Positions 9,659 to 18,345 of a stretch of 64,000 nucleotides of DNA are shown piece by piece. This stretch comes from an uncultured Prevotellaceae bacterium (GTDB lineage Bacteria; Bacteroidota; Bacteroidia; Bacteroidales; Muribaculaceae), in contig ONKD01000001.1 in assembly GCA_900318345.1 (NCBI GenBank), positions 124,001-188,000 of the forward strand, in the 5' to 3' direction. Position 1 is the stretch's first letter. Every line of letters starts with the position of its first letter. The notes beneath the pieces are model-generated. The model worked only from the letters and a program-made list of their open reading frames with translations. It was not told the DNA's origin and did not search any database. Made by a program: the position numbers and the translations under genes.

Positions 9659-11884
9659 ATGATTGACCAGGCCACAGTACAGCAGATTCTTGACACCGCC
9701 GACATCGTTGACGTGGTGAGTGACTTCGTCAGCCTCAAGAAGCGCGGTTCCAACTGGATTGGGCTCTGTCCTTTCCACAACGACCGGCGCCCATCATTCT
9801 ATGTCTCACGTGCCAAAGGCATCTGCAAGTGCTTTGCCTGTGGAGAAGGAGGAAGCGCGGTCAATTTCATCATGAAACACGAGCAGCTGAGCTATCCCGA
9901 GGCGTTGCGCTACCTTGCTCGTAAATACCATATCGAGATCCATGAGAAGGAACTGACCGACGAGGAAAAACAGGAGCAGACCGAGCGCGAAGCCATGCTC
10001 ATGCTTAACGAGTGGGCTTGTGATTATTTTGAGAAACAACTGCATGAGACCCAGATGGGTCAAGACATCGGGTTGGCCTATTTCCGTGAGCGTGGTTTTA
10101 ACGATGCGACTATCAAGGAATTCCGTTTGGGTTACTCCAGCGAGGGATATGATGACTTCTACAAGGCAGCTACAGCCCAAGGATTTAATCCCCAATTGCT
10201 TTTTGACGTGGGTTTGTGCATCCCCGATGATCGTGGAGGGCATGACCGCTTCCGTGGACGCGTGATGTTCCCTATCATGAACATTGCCGGCAAGGTTGTT
10301 GGCTTTGGCGGCAGGACGCTCAAGAAAGACAAAAACGTTGCCAAATACGTCAATTCGCCTGAGTCCACTATCTACAAGAAGGGCGATATCATCTATGGCT
10401 TGTATCAAGCCAAACGCGAAATCAACAAACTGGACAAGTGCTATATCGTCGAGGGCTATGCTGACGTCATCTCGATGCACCAGGCTGGTTTTAAGAATGT
10501 CATTGCCTCTTCAGGAACCGCACTCACCCTGGGACACATCTACGCCATCAGGCGCTTCACGAGCAACGTGACCGAGATGTTTGACGGTGATGCTGCCGGT
10601 GTGAAAGCCGCCCTGCGAGGTGTTGACATGTTGCTCAAGGAGGGGTTGAACATCAAGGTATTACCTTTGCCCCCTGAGGATGATCCCGACTCGTTTGTGC
10701 GTTCCCACAGCTATACCGAGGTCGAAGATTACATCAAGCAAAACGAGACCGACTTCATCAATTTCAAGACGAGCGTGGTGCTCAAGGATGCGCAAAATGA
10801 TCCCATTAAGCGCACTGCGGCTATCACTGATGTTGTCAAGTCAATCGCCATCATCCCTGACGAGATCGCCCGCATGGTCTATGCCAAGGAGTGCAGCGGC
10901 CTTTTCGGTATGGATGAGCAGACCATTTTGCGCCAAATCAAGCACTACCGCAACAAGTACATCGAGCAATGGGCTAAAGAACGACAACAACAAAAGGCCC
11001 GTGAGCAACGGATGCGTGAGTCGGGCATGACTGTCGATGAACAGGCACCCCTTCCACCCCCACCCGATATTCCCTCCAGCGACTACCAACCGGTAGAGCT
11101 TGAACCTGATTCAACTCAGGCACCCAGCGCTGCCAACGCGGTGACTGTCCAGGAGCGCGAGGTCATCAAGCTCATCGTCAATTATGGCATGTGCCACTTG
11201 TGCGACACGATGTATGATGATGGCACCTGCCGCCCAACGACAGTGCTGGAATACATCAACAACGAGCTAATGCTGGACCAGATGGAATTCAGCAATCCTC
11301 TATATGCCCATACCTTTAAAACCGCGTTGCAGTATATTGAGCCATTTTATCGTGACTATAAGTCCTTTAAGGAAGTAGTGGATAAAGAAAAAGAGGAATT
11401 TATCAATACTGAGATAGCCAATAACGATGAGGAAATCCCTGAAGCGATGGACAGCAAAGCACTCATTGATGCCCAAGAGCGCACGCTTAAGGCAATACAT
11501 GCCCGTGCCACAGCCATGGCTATGAAGGAGTTGTCGGATTACTGCTGCGGCTATCTGCAACGAGCCCTTTGCTCCATCGATGACGAGCCTGTGAGGCAAC
11601 TGTCTTGCGACATCGCAACCGAGAGCTTGCCGCAACTGAGCAAGATACACACACAATATGCCGTTATTATCGAGGACCGTGACCGCTTGCCAGTTCTTGT
11701 GCCCGAGCGATTGTATAACTGGAAAAACGCCCTGTTGGTAATGAGAATCAATAGGGTTAAGTCAGAGATTGCCAGTGCCAGTCCCGAACAATTAACCCAG
11801 CTCATGGAACAGCTGCAGGAACTGTATAAAGTGAGACATGAATTGGCCGCAGTGATCGGTGATCGTGTGGTCAATCCAAACTGA
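9659..11884 (+). CDS. dnaG: DNA primase DnaG
   Basis: Synthesises RNA primers for replication. The N-terminal CHC2 zinc finger is complete: Cys37, His40, Cys58 and Cys61 (CPFH...CKCFAC). The primase core and Toprim domain follow, with Glu265 in YIVEGYADV and the Asp309/Asp311 pair in FDGDAAG that bind catalytic metal. Residues from about 440 on are a proline-rich linker (LPPPPDIP) and a divergent helical C-terminal region, presumably the helicase-binding domain. At 741 residues it is a little longer than typical family members. The start is 10 bp after the upstream TPR gene; a promoter for the next gene lies about 60 bp after its stop. Confidence 0.95.
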   Translation: MIDQATVQQILDTADIVDVVSDFVSLKKRGSNWIGLCPFHNDRRPSFYVSRAKGICKCFACGEGGSAVNFIMKHEQLSYPEALRYLARKYHIEIHEKELTDEEKQEQTEREAMLMLNEWACDYFEKQLHETQMGQDIGLAYFRERGFNDATIKEFRLGYSSEGYDDFYKAATAQGFNPQLLFDVGLCIPDDRGGHDRFRGRVMFPIMNIAGKVVGFGGRTLKKDKNVAKYVNSPESTIYKKGDIIYGLYQAKREINKLDKCYIVEGYADVISMHQAGFKNVIASSGTALTLGHIYAIRRFTSNVTEMFDGDAAGVKAALRGVDMLLKEGLNIKVLPLPPEDDPDSFVRSHSYTEVEDYIKQNETDFINFKTSVVLKDAQNDPIKRTAAITDVVKSIAIIPDEIARMVYAKECSGLFGMDEQTILRQIKHYRNKYIEQWAKERQQQKAREQRMRESGMTVDEQAPLPPPPDIPSSDYQPVELEPDSTQAPSAANAVTVQEREVIKLIVNYGMCHLCDTMYDDGTCRPTTVLEYINNELMLDQMEFSNPLYAHTFKTALQYIEPFYRDYKSFKEVVDKEKEEFINTEIANNDEEIPEAMDSKALIDAQERTLKAIHARATAMAMKELSDYCCGYLQRALCSIDDEPVRQLSCDIATESLPQLSKIHTQYAVIIEDRDRLPVLVPERLYNWKNALLVMRINRVKSEIASASPEQLTQLMEQLQELYKVRHELAAVIGDRVVNPN

Positions 11885-11945
11885 TGATTTTTCATCCATC
11901 GGCATTTTTTGCCCTTATCTGTACGCTATTTCGGACAATAATTAT

Positions 11946-11953
11946 TAAATTTG
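11946..11953 (+). promoter_or_regulatory. -7 promoter element for LysM/PorT-type operon
   Basis: TAAATTTG, full consensus, about 75 bp before the ATG of the LysM gene. Confidence 0.6.
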
Positions 11954-12027
11954 CCGTGCACTTTCATGCTCAAATGGGTATAAAGTGTAAACCATTACTA
12001 TAAGCACGATTATACAACTCATTGATT

Positions 12028-14073
12028 ATGAATTTAAAGAATATTCTCACTTGTCTTGCATTTGTGTTTGCGTCACAGCTGTCACAAGCGCAAATGAATC
12101 TCCCAAAAACCGTCATTGGCGGGCATCAGTTCTATACTTATGAGATTGGTGCTAACGAGAGCATCTATGACATTGCCGCCAAGTTGGGCGTGACAAAGGA
12201 TTTTATCATCCATAACAATCCCAGTGCCGCCGACGGCATCGAGAGCGGCATGAAACTGTACTTCCCTGTCGAGGAATCAACGACTCCGGCGGCCACAACA
12301 GCAACTGCTGTGCCGGCGCCTGCCTCAATATCCACCCACAAGGTGGAACAAGGCGAGACATTATACGGACTGGCAAAACGCTATGGCGTGACCGTGGATG
12401 AACTCATCGCCGCTAATCCCGGGTCGGATAAGGGCATCAAAATCGGCCAAAACCTTAATATTCCCAAAGCCTCAACCAATGCGGCTGAAGCCAATGGCAA
12501 CCAGATGGTACGCAATGCCTTCAACCAGGGTGCTGCTACTCCCGAAGTGGCGGTTCCAAACGGTTCAGAGGCCATTATCCATACCTTGCAGCCCGGCGAG
12601 GACATTTACACCCTCGCTAAACTGCACAACTCATCCATTGAGGGAATCATTTCTACTAACCCCGGCTTGAAACCAGCCGAATACGTCGCCGGTGCAAAGG
12701 TCAAAGTTGTGCCCAACACGGCGTTGCCATTCATCTATGAGCGCACTGGCAGGCGCAATTATAATTATGAGGTTAAACGCGGAGAGTCATTCGCCTCGAT
12801 TGCTGCCGACAACGGCATCACCGAGGAAGAACTCAAGGCCGCTAATCCTGATTTAAAGAAGGTCAAAAAAGGCAAGACCATCATCCTGCCTAAACCCATC
12901 AATGAGCGACTCACGGGCGACATGGCAACAATTCCGGTTGACGAGTTGCGCGACTACTATGCCCCTCGCATTGATGACCTGTATGACAACCTGGTGGGCA
13001 AACGTTTGGAGAACGAGATCAATATCGCCATGGTGCTGCCCTTCCAGTTGCACAAGAGCGCCCCACCCAAACAGGCCTATCTTTACACTGACTTTTATAA
13101 GGGTTTCTTGCTGGCGTTGGATAGCGCAAACCGCATCACCGACAAGCACATCAACCTCAAGGTTTATGACACGCAACACAACCTGAATGTTACAGACAGC
13201 CTCTTGGCGCTACCCGAGATGAAGCTGATGAACATAATTATCGCTCCAAGTGAGCCACAGCAGCTGTCACGCATTAACAACTTTGGCAAAGACAATGGCG
13301 TGAACATCATCAACTGCTTCACGACCAAGAACGAGGACTACCTTGACAATCCCTATATCTACCAGGTCAACACGCCAACCAACGAGATGATTCATGGCGT
13401 GATGAACTGGTTTGACGAGCGTTTCAAGGGCTATAACGTCATTTTCCTTAATGCCGCCAGCGAGAGCGACAAGGAAATGTTTGAACACATCCGCAAGCAC
13501 ATCAACGCCAAGAAATATAACGCTGCCACAATCAACGTGAACGGTGATTTGACCTATAACGACATCTCTAACCAGATGAATCCCGGATCGAAGTATGTCT
13601 TCATTCCGTCATCGGGTGACAAGACCTTGCTCAAACGTTATATCAAGGCGCTGAAAGAGGTGAAGAAAGAACGCTTTGACTGCGACCTCGGTCTTATTGC
13701 ATATCCCGAGTATGTTCTATACCTCAAAGATTATCAGACTGACCTGCAGGACATTGACTCTTACATGTTTACCCGTTTCTTTAATGCCAAGGGTTTCCGC
13801 ACCCGCGACCTTGAAGCCGCTTACAAGAACAACTTTGGCGGTGAGCCGCTGCAAGCCCTTCCCCACATGGCTATCTATGGCTATGATATGGGCATGTATC
13901 TGTTGAAGTCACTGGGTGTTGACGGCCGCATCGACGAGGACACCCCCATGTACAAGGGCATCCAGAACAGTTTCCGTTGGGAACGTATCGATAGCTGGCG
14001 TGGATTCACCAACCAGGCCATTGAGATTGTCCACTTCTCACCCGATCACCAGATTACTGTCAATGTGAAATGA
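12028..14073 (+). CDS. LysM-domain protein with periplasmic-binding-like C-terminus
   Basis: About 681 residues with a signal peptide ending near SQLSQAQ. Four LysM-like peptidoglycan-binding modules follow in the N-terminal 280 residues, the clearest HKVEQGETLYGLAKRYGVTV and YEVKRGESFASIAADNGITE, each ending in an NP plus LPxP-type segment. The remainder (about 330-680) resembles type 1 periplasmic-binding/receptor-ligand folds (NIAMVLPFQL, FYKGFLLALDSAN). A cell-wall-anchored periplasmic protein is inferred; the ligand is unknown. A TTG two codons upstream is in frame but the ATG is preferred. The stop overlaps the next start (ATGA), so it is translationally coupled to the barrel gene. Confidence 0.8.
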   Translation: MNLKNILTCLAFVFASQLSQAQMNLPKTVIGGHQFYTYEIGANESIYDIAAKLGVTKDFIIHNNPSAADGIESGMKLYFPVEESTTPAATTATAVPAPASISTHKVEQGETLYGLAKRYGVTVDELIAANPGSDKGIKIGQNLNIPKASTNAAEANGNQMVRNAFNQGAATPEVAVPNGSEAIIHTLQPGEDIYTLAKLHNSSIEGIISTNPGLKPAEYVAGAKVKVVPNTALPFIYERTGRRNYNYEVKRGESFASIAADNGITEEELKAANPDLKKVKKGKTIILPKPINERLTGDMATIPVDELRDYYAPRIDDLYDNLVGKRLENEINIAMVLPFQLHKSAPPKQAYLYTDFYKGFLLALDSANRITDKHINLKVYDTQHNLNVTDSLLALPEMKLMNIIIAPSEPQQLSRINNFGKDNGVNIINCFTTKNEDYLDNPYIYQVNTPTNEMIHGVMNWFDERFKGYNVIFLNAASESDKEMFEHIRKHINAKKYNAATINVNGDLTYNDISNQMNPGSKYVFIPSSGDKTLLKRYIKALKEVKKERFDCDLGLIAYPEYVLYLKDYQTDLQDIDSYMFTRFFNAKGFRTRDLEAAYKNNFGGEPLQALPHMAIYGYDMGMYLLKSLGVDGRIDEDTPMYKGIQNSFRWERIDSWRGFTNQAIEIVHFSPDHQITVNVK

Positions 14074-14747
14074 GGCGACTGGCGCTCATCCTGATGATGA
14101 CTGTCATGCTCTCGACGGTGGCTCAGACCCACTACGAGGGCAGTTTTGCCGTGGGCGGCAAAGGGGGCGTTACGCTGTCGCGCGTCAACTTCAACCCCAC
14201 AGTGCAACAGTCAATGCTGCCCGGCATGACCGCTGGAGCAATGTTCCGTTACATCGAGGAGAAAAACTTTGGACTCATCGCTGAGCTCAACATTGCCCAA
14301 CGAGGCTGGAAAGAGGCCTATGATGACGCCGATTACAGTTATAGCCATCGCTTCACTTATCTGGAAGTGCCCATCATGACACATATCTTCTTTGGTAACA
14401 GGCATGTAAAAGGCTTCTTCAACTTGGGACCCGAGCTCAACGTGATGATTGCTGACGGTATATCGTCCAATTTTGACTATCACAATGCCGGCTCGATGGA
14501 CTACTTTATCGAGGATACCCGCCATATCGAGCAAATGTCGATGAAGGTGAAGAACCGGCTGGACTATGGAATATGTGCCGGTGCCGGCATGGAAGTTAAC
14601 CTCAACACCAAGCACTCACTGTTGCTGGAAGGCCGTTTTTATTATGGATTGACCGATGTGTTCTCCAGCCACAAGACTGACGTGTTCTCCAGCTCTAACT
14701 CGATGACCATCTCGGTCACCTTGGGCTATTTCTACCGCCTGAAGTAA
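14070..14747 (+). CDS. Outer-membrane beta-barrel protein, PorT-like family
   Basis: A 225-residue protein with a short signal peptide (MRRLALILMMTVMLSTVAQ) followed by alternating amphipathic strands ending in aromatics (GGKGGVTLSR, LIAELNIAQRGW, YLEVPIMTHIFFG, GFFNLGPELNVM, SLLLEGRFYYGLTDVF) and a C-terminal aromatic strand (VTLGYFYRLK). This fits the PorT-type 8-stranded barrel family (OMP_b-brl_2). True PorT belongs to type IX secretion, but the wider family is large and functionally mixed, so I do not assign that role. It is coupled by a 4-bp overlap to the LysM protein, suggesting an outer membrane-peptidoglycan pair. Confidence 0.8.
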   Translation: MRRLALILMMTVMLSTVAQTHYEGSFAVGGKGGVTLSRVNFNPTVQQSMLPGMTAGAMFRYIEEKNFGLIAELNIAQRGWKEAYDDADYSYSHRFTYLEVPIMTHIFFGNRHVKGFFNLGPELNVMIADGISSNFDYHNAGSMDYFIEDTRHIEQMSMKVKNRLDYGICAGAGMEVNLNTKHSLLLEGRFYYGLTDVFSSHKTDVFSSSNSMTISVTLGYFYRLK

Positions 14748-14757
14748 CATGCACATT

Positions 14758-14836
14758 GTAGAGACGCAAAATCTTGCGTCTCGCGACCGATGACAATGAA
14801 ATAGATATTAAGAGACGCAAGATCTTGCGTCTCTAC
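14758..14836. repeat. Two copies of the GAGACGCAA palindromic repeat
   Basis: The first copy pairs GAGACGCAA with TTGCGTCTC across 4 bp; the second, AGAGACGCAAGA/TCTTGCGTCTCT, is a perfect 24-bp palindrome 28 bp later. They lie between the barrel gene and the convergent DUF3784 gene. A third copy is at 45.47 kb. They may also act as transcription stops. Confidence 0.85.
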
Positions 14837-14893
14837 TTGTATTCAGGTAGCTAACTCGCAGGGATTCAGCTCATAGCATGGGTTGGGTTCTGA

Positions 14894-15223
14894 CTATTTC
14901 TTATCCTTCTTGCGCACCCAAAAATGAGCGACAATAAAAGTAGAGATGAGAAGCAACACCAGTGCCGAAGGCAAGTATTTCATCACCAGCAGCTTGTAAC
15001 CCTTAATCATCAAGGCAGCCACCAGAGGCAGTGCAACAGCGAGGATCAGCAACAAGGCAGCAGCAAGAATGCGCACTCGACGCTCGTGATACCAGCTGCG
15101 TGTCTTGTTTGACGCGAGGTTATAGCCCACGATGAAATCGTCGCCTTTGCCTAGCAGGATAGCGATTGCCACTACCACCATCAATAGTGAGATAACAGAC
15201 AGGATGATAAATGCGAACTCCAT
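14894..15223 (-). CDS. DUF3784-like small membrane protein
   Basis: About 109 residues with three hydrophobic segments. The LGKGDDFIVGYNLAS motif after the first segment matches DUF3784, small membrane proteins of unknown function; the C-terminus is basic (VRKKDKK). The start at MEFAFIIL is chosen because the promoter box sits just upstream, which excludes a longer reading that would start inside or before it. It is divergent from the decarboxylase operon. Confidence 0.7.
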   Translation of the reverse strand: MEFAFIILSVISLLMVVVAIAILLGKGDDFIVGYNLASNKTRSWYHERRVRILAAALLLILAVALPLVAALMIKGYKLLVMKYLPSALVLLLISTFIVAHFWVRKKDKK

Positions 15224-15245
15224 CTCTAAAAAGATTATTTTTTTG

Positions 15246-15253
15246 CAAATATA
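15246..15253 (-). promoter_or_regulatory. -7 promoter element for DUF3784 gene
   Basis: Minus-strand TATATTTG, full consensus, giving a leader of about 17 nt. Confidence 0.6.
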
Positions 15254-15300
15254 ATCAATGTTTTCGGTGTTTTGACACATTATATAAAAGATAATTTTTG

Positions 15301-15308
15301 TACTTTTG
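15301..15308 (+). promoter_or_regulatory. -7 promoter element for methylmalonyl-CoA decarboxylase operon
   Basis: TACTTTTG, full consensus, about 60 bp ahead of the broken epimerase start. It is the only good candidate upstream of the five-gene unit. Confidence 0.55.
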
Positions 15309-15367
15309 TACGATATTTTGAAAATTCACTTAGTTCAATAATATAATTAATTAAAAATTAGAAAGTT

Positions 15368-15668
15368 ATGAACATTTCGCACATCGAACACGTGGGAATC
15401 GCTGTTACCTCGCTCGAGGAGGCTATTCCTTTCTACGAGAACATGCTGGGCTTCAAGTGAGAAGAATGGTGGCCGTGGTGGCATCCAGCACATTGCTTTT
15501 GCTGTTGAAGATGGCGTGCAGAACGCTTTGGACGAGGTACAGGAGAAGGGTGGCCGCGTTGTCGACGCTCATCCCCGCAAGGGTGCCGAGGGCCTCAACA
15601 TCGCTTTCCTGCATCCCAAGACCACTTGTGGCGCACTTCTAGAGCTTTGCGAGAATCCCAACAAGTAA
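15368..15668 (+). pseudogene. mce: Methylmalonyl-CoA epimerase, internal deletion and frameshift
   Basis: The first 30 codons (MNISHIEHVGIAVTSLEEAI...MLGFK) match the N-terminus of methylmalonyl-CoA epimerase, a VOC-fold enzyme converting the two stereoisomers of methylmalonyl-CoA in propionate metabolism. A TGA follows. The reading then resumes in another frame, from EKNGGRGGIQHIAFAVED to the normal C-terminus (LLELCENPNK). Compared with the family's usual length of about 134 residues, roughly 35-40 central codons are missing, including the segment with a metal-ligand Glu (in the ...KIELLEP stretch known from homologues). The missing length must be 2 mod 3 to explain the frame change. The position directly before mmdA is the conserved one. 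Either a true lesion or a collapsed assembly. Confidence 0.85.
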
Positions 15669-15680
15669 TATCCAGTCGAC

Positions 15681-17294
15681 ATGGGAAAACAATTAGATAA
15701 GATTCAAGAGCTGATCGAGCGTCGCGAGAAAGCGCGCTTGGGTGGTGGCGAAAAGGCTATCGCAAAACAGCACGAGAAGGGCAAATTCACTGCCCGTGAA
15801 CGCATCAACATGCTCCTTGACGAGGGCAGCTTTGAGGAACTGGACATGTTCGTTCAGCACCGCTGCACCAACTTCGGCATGGAAAAGAAGACCTTTGACG
15901 GCGACGGCGTTGTAACCGGTTTCGGTACCGTTGGCGGTCGTTTGGTTTATGTCTTTGCTCAGGATGCTACCGTCATCGGAGGTTCGCTGGGTGAGACCAT
16001 GGCATTGAAGATGTGTAAGGTGATGGACCTGGCTATGAAGCAGGGTGCACCTGTCGTGGGACTGAATGACTCGGGTGGTGCCCGCATCCAGGAGAGCGTT
16101 AACGCCCTGGCTGGCTATGCCGAGATCTTCCAGCGCAACATCAATGCATCGGGTGTTATTCCCCAGATCAGTGCCATCCTTGGCCCCTGTGCCGGTGGTG
16201 CCGTTTACTCCCCTGCCCTGACTGACTTCATCATCATGGCCAAGGGTATTTCGTTCATGTTCCTCACCGGCCCCAAGGTGGTAAAGACCGTTACCGGCGA
16301 GAACGTGACTCAGGAGCAACTGGGTGGTGCAGGTGTACACGCCAGCAAGAGCGGTGTAGCCCACTTTGCCGCCGAGACCGAGGAAGAGGCTATCGCTATC
16401 ATCCGTCAGCTGTTGAGCTACATGCCCAGCAACAACATGGAGGAGACTCCCCGTGTTGAGTGCACCGATCCTATCGACCGTGTTGAGGACGCCTTGAATA
16501 ACATCATCCCCGAGAGTGCCAATGACCCCTATGACATGTATCAGGTCATCAGCGCTATCGTCGATAACGGTGAGTTCCTCGAGGTTCACAAGGACTTTGC
16601 TAAGAACATCATCGTCGGCTTCGCTCGCTTCAACGGCCAGGCTGTCGGCGTTGTTGCCAACCAGCCCAACTGCATGGCAGGTGTGCTCGACGTGAACGCT
16701 TCGAAGAAGGGCGGTCGCTTTGTCCGCTTCTGCGATGCCTTTAACATTCCTCTGGTAACCCTCGTTGACGTGCCCGGCTTCCTGCCCGGAACTGGTCAAG
16801 AGTACAATGCCGTCATCATGAACGGTGCTAAGTTGCTGTACGCCTATGGCGAGGCTACTGTGCCCAAGGTGACTGTAACCCTGCGCAAGAGCTACGGCGG
16901 TTCGCACATCGTGATGAGCTGCAAGCAGCTGCGTGGTGACCTGAACTATGCATGGCCCAGCGCTGAGATCGCTGTGATGGGTGCTGCAGGTGCTGCCGAG
17001 ATCCTCTATGCCAAGGACAGCAAGAACTTCAAGACTCAAGCCGAGGAGGCCAAGGCTGCCGGCGACGAGAAGAAGGCCAAGGAGCTGCTCGAAGAAGGCA
17101 AGAAGTTCATCCAGGCCAAGGAAGACGAGTACAACAATCTCTTCTGCACGCCTTACAACGCTGCCCGCTATGGCTACATTGACGACGTGATTGAGCCGCG
17201 CAACACCCGCTTCCGCGTAATCCGCGCCCTGGAAGTGCTGCGCACCAAGAAGTTGACCAACCCTGCCAAGAAGCATGGCAATATCCCCTTGTAA
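15681..17294 (+). CDS. mmdA: Methylmalonyl-CoA decarboxylase carboxyltransferase subunit
   Basis: A 537-residue biotin-dependent carboxyltransferase of the MmdA/PccB family. It transfers the carboxyl group of (S)-methylmalonyl-CoA to biotin on the carrier subunit, yielding propionyl-CoA. Visible family motifs include DSGGARIQE, the GPCAGGAVYSPALTDF oxyanion segment, VDVPGFLPGTGQE and RKSYGGSHIVM. A lysine/glutamate-rich helical insert (about 455-480) separates the last core segments, FCTPYNAARYGYIDDVIEPR being the conserved C-terminal block. The start is 12 bp after the epimerase remnant. The following genes encode the other subunits, so the complex works at the inner membrane as a Na+ pump. 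Propionyl-CoA carboxylase is the alternative for this family, but the OadG/BCCP/OadB context favours decarboxylase. Confidence 0.93.
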   Translation: MGKQLDKIQELIERREKARLGGGEKAIAKQHEKGKFTARERINMLLDEGSFEELDMFVQHRCTNFGMEKKTFDGDGVVTGFGTVGGRLVYVFAQDATVIGGSLGETMALKMCKVMDLAMKQGAPVVGLNDSGGARIQESVNALAGYAEIFQRNINASGVIPQISAILGPCAGGAVYSPALTDFIIMAKGISFMFLTGPKVVKTVTGENVTQEQLGGAGVHASKSGVAHFAAETEEEAIAIIRQLLSYMPSNNMEETPRVECTDPIDRVEDALNNIIPESANDPYDMYQVISAIVDNGEFLEVHKDFAKNIIVGFARFNGQAVGVVANQPNCMAGVLDVNASKKGGRFVRFCDAFNIPLVTLVDVPGFLPGTGQEYNAVIMNGAKLLYAYGEATVPKVTVTLRKSYGGSHIVMSCKQLRGDLNYAWPSAEIAVMGAAGAAEILYAKDSKNFKTQAEEAKAAGDEKKAKELLEEGKKFIQAKEDEYNNLFCTPYNAARYGYIDDVIEPRNTRFRVIRALEVLRTKKLTNPAKKHGNIPL

Positions 17295-17313
17295 ACCATC
17301 AATGCAACCTATT

Positions 17314-18318
17314 ATGAGTAAAAGAGCATTGACACTCATGCTGCTGTGTGCCATCCTCGCCCTGCCCGCACTCGCGCAGAGCCGCAAGAACGTGCGCATC
17401 AATGAGGTGATGGTACAGCAGGATAGCACGGGCGGCAATGGCTGGGTCGAGTTCTATAACTCGTCCTATGGCTCAACTGCCGTCGAGCAGATGTTCATCA
17501 CGACCTTGAGCCGTGAGGAAATCCAGAATGTGTTCGATAAGAATAAGGGCAATAAGAAAAAGCCCAAACAGATTCTGGTTGAACTCTGCGAAGCCCAACC
17601 CAGAGACATCTACGAGATTCCCCGCGGTGACGAGCGCCACACAAAGATCGCTCCCCGCACCCACTTCGTCATGGAAGCCGATGGTGACCCCAAGTCGGGC
17701 ACCTTCCACATGCCTTTCACTTTCACCAGTGGCAAGGACAATTACATTGCCCTCTATGACGTGAATGGTGACCTGGTTGACGACGTGACAATTCCCGCCA
17801 CGCTTAACGTTGGTGAGACTTACGCTATCAAGGCCGAGGGCCGTCTGCCGAGCGTACTGGACGACGGCAAGACCGAGTGGACCGTGAAAGACGGCAAGAC
17901 CATCGAGACCGCTGTCACCAAGGGTAACTACAACATCCGCGAGGTGAACGAGAACATCGAGGCCTTCCACATCAAGGATCCCCATGGTTACTGGATTGCA
18001 CTGCTGGCTATGTCGGTAGTATTCCTTGCCCTGGCTATGCTCTACATCCTCTTCAAGCTGTTCGGTATGTTTGCCAGCCGCAACCTGTCGAGCGAGGATA
18101 AGACCAAAGCCGAGGCCGCACCTGCTGCCCAGGCTGCCGCTATTCCCGCTGGTGGTGATGCTGACGGCGAGACGATGGCAGCCATCTGCTTCGCTTTGTA
18201 TCAGCACCTGAACGCCCACGACAATGAGAGTGGCGTGTTGACACTCACTCCCCGTGACGGCTCGACATGGGCTTCAAAAACTGGCCTGATGCGTGAATTA
18301 CCCGTTATCAAAAAATAA
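17314..18318 (+). CDS. OadG-type gamma subunit with N-terminal lamin-tail-like domain
   Basis: About 334 residues. A signal peptide (ALTLMLLCAILALPALAQ) leads into a periplasmic domain resembling a lamin-tail fold (VRINEVMVQQ...GWVEFYNSS near the start, FTFTSGKDNYIALYDVNGDLVDDV around 140). A single membrane helix follows at about 230-250 (YWIALLAMSVVFLALAMLYI), and a cytoplasmic Ala/Pro-rich tail ends in a short conserved block, as in OadG/gamma subunits of Na+-pumping decarboxylases. The subunit is thought to hold carboxyltransferase and membrane pump together. Upstream ATG codons exist, one overlapping the mmdA stop, but the chosen one gives the best signal peptide. Confidence 0.75.
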   Translation: MSKRALTLMLLCAILALPALAQSRKNVRINEVMVQQDSTGGNGWVEFYNSSYGSTAVEQMFITTLSREEIQNVFDKNKGNKKKPKQILVELCEAQPRDIYEIPRGDERHTKIAPRTHFVMEADGDPKSGTFHMPFTFTSGKDNYIALYDVNGDLVDDVTIPATLNVGETYAIKAEGRLPSVLDDGKTEWTVKDGKTIETAVTKGNYNIREVNENIEAFHIKDPHGYWIALLAMSVVFLALAMLYILFKLFGMFASRNLSSEDKTKAEAAPAAQAAAIPAGGDADGETMAAICFALYQHLNAHDNESGVLTLTPRDGSTWASKTGLMRELPVIKK

Positions 18319-18345
18319 TCACCATTAAAAAATCATTCACTCAAA

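Noticed and set aside
14070..14747. Assignment of the barrel protein as the type IX component PorT
   Set aside because: The family is broad and the neighbour is a LysM protein, not a type IX gene; sequence alone does not separate the true PorT.
15693..17438. A 581-codon open frame on the minus strand over mmdA
   Set aside because: It lies fully antisense to a strongly conserved carboxyltransferase; its length reflects GC-rich codon bias, and the product has no recognisable domain.
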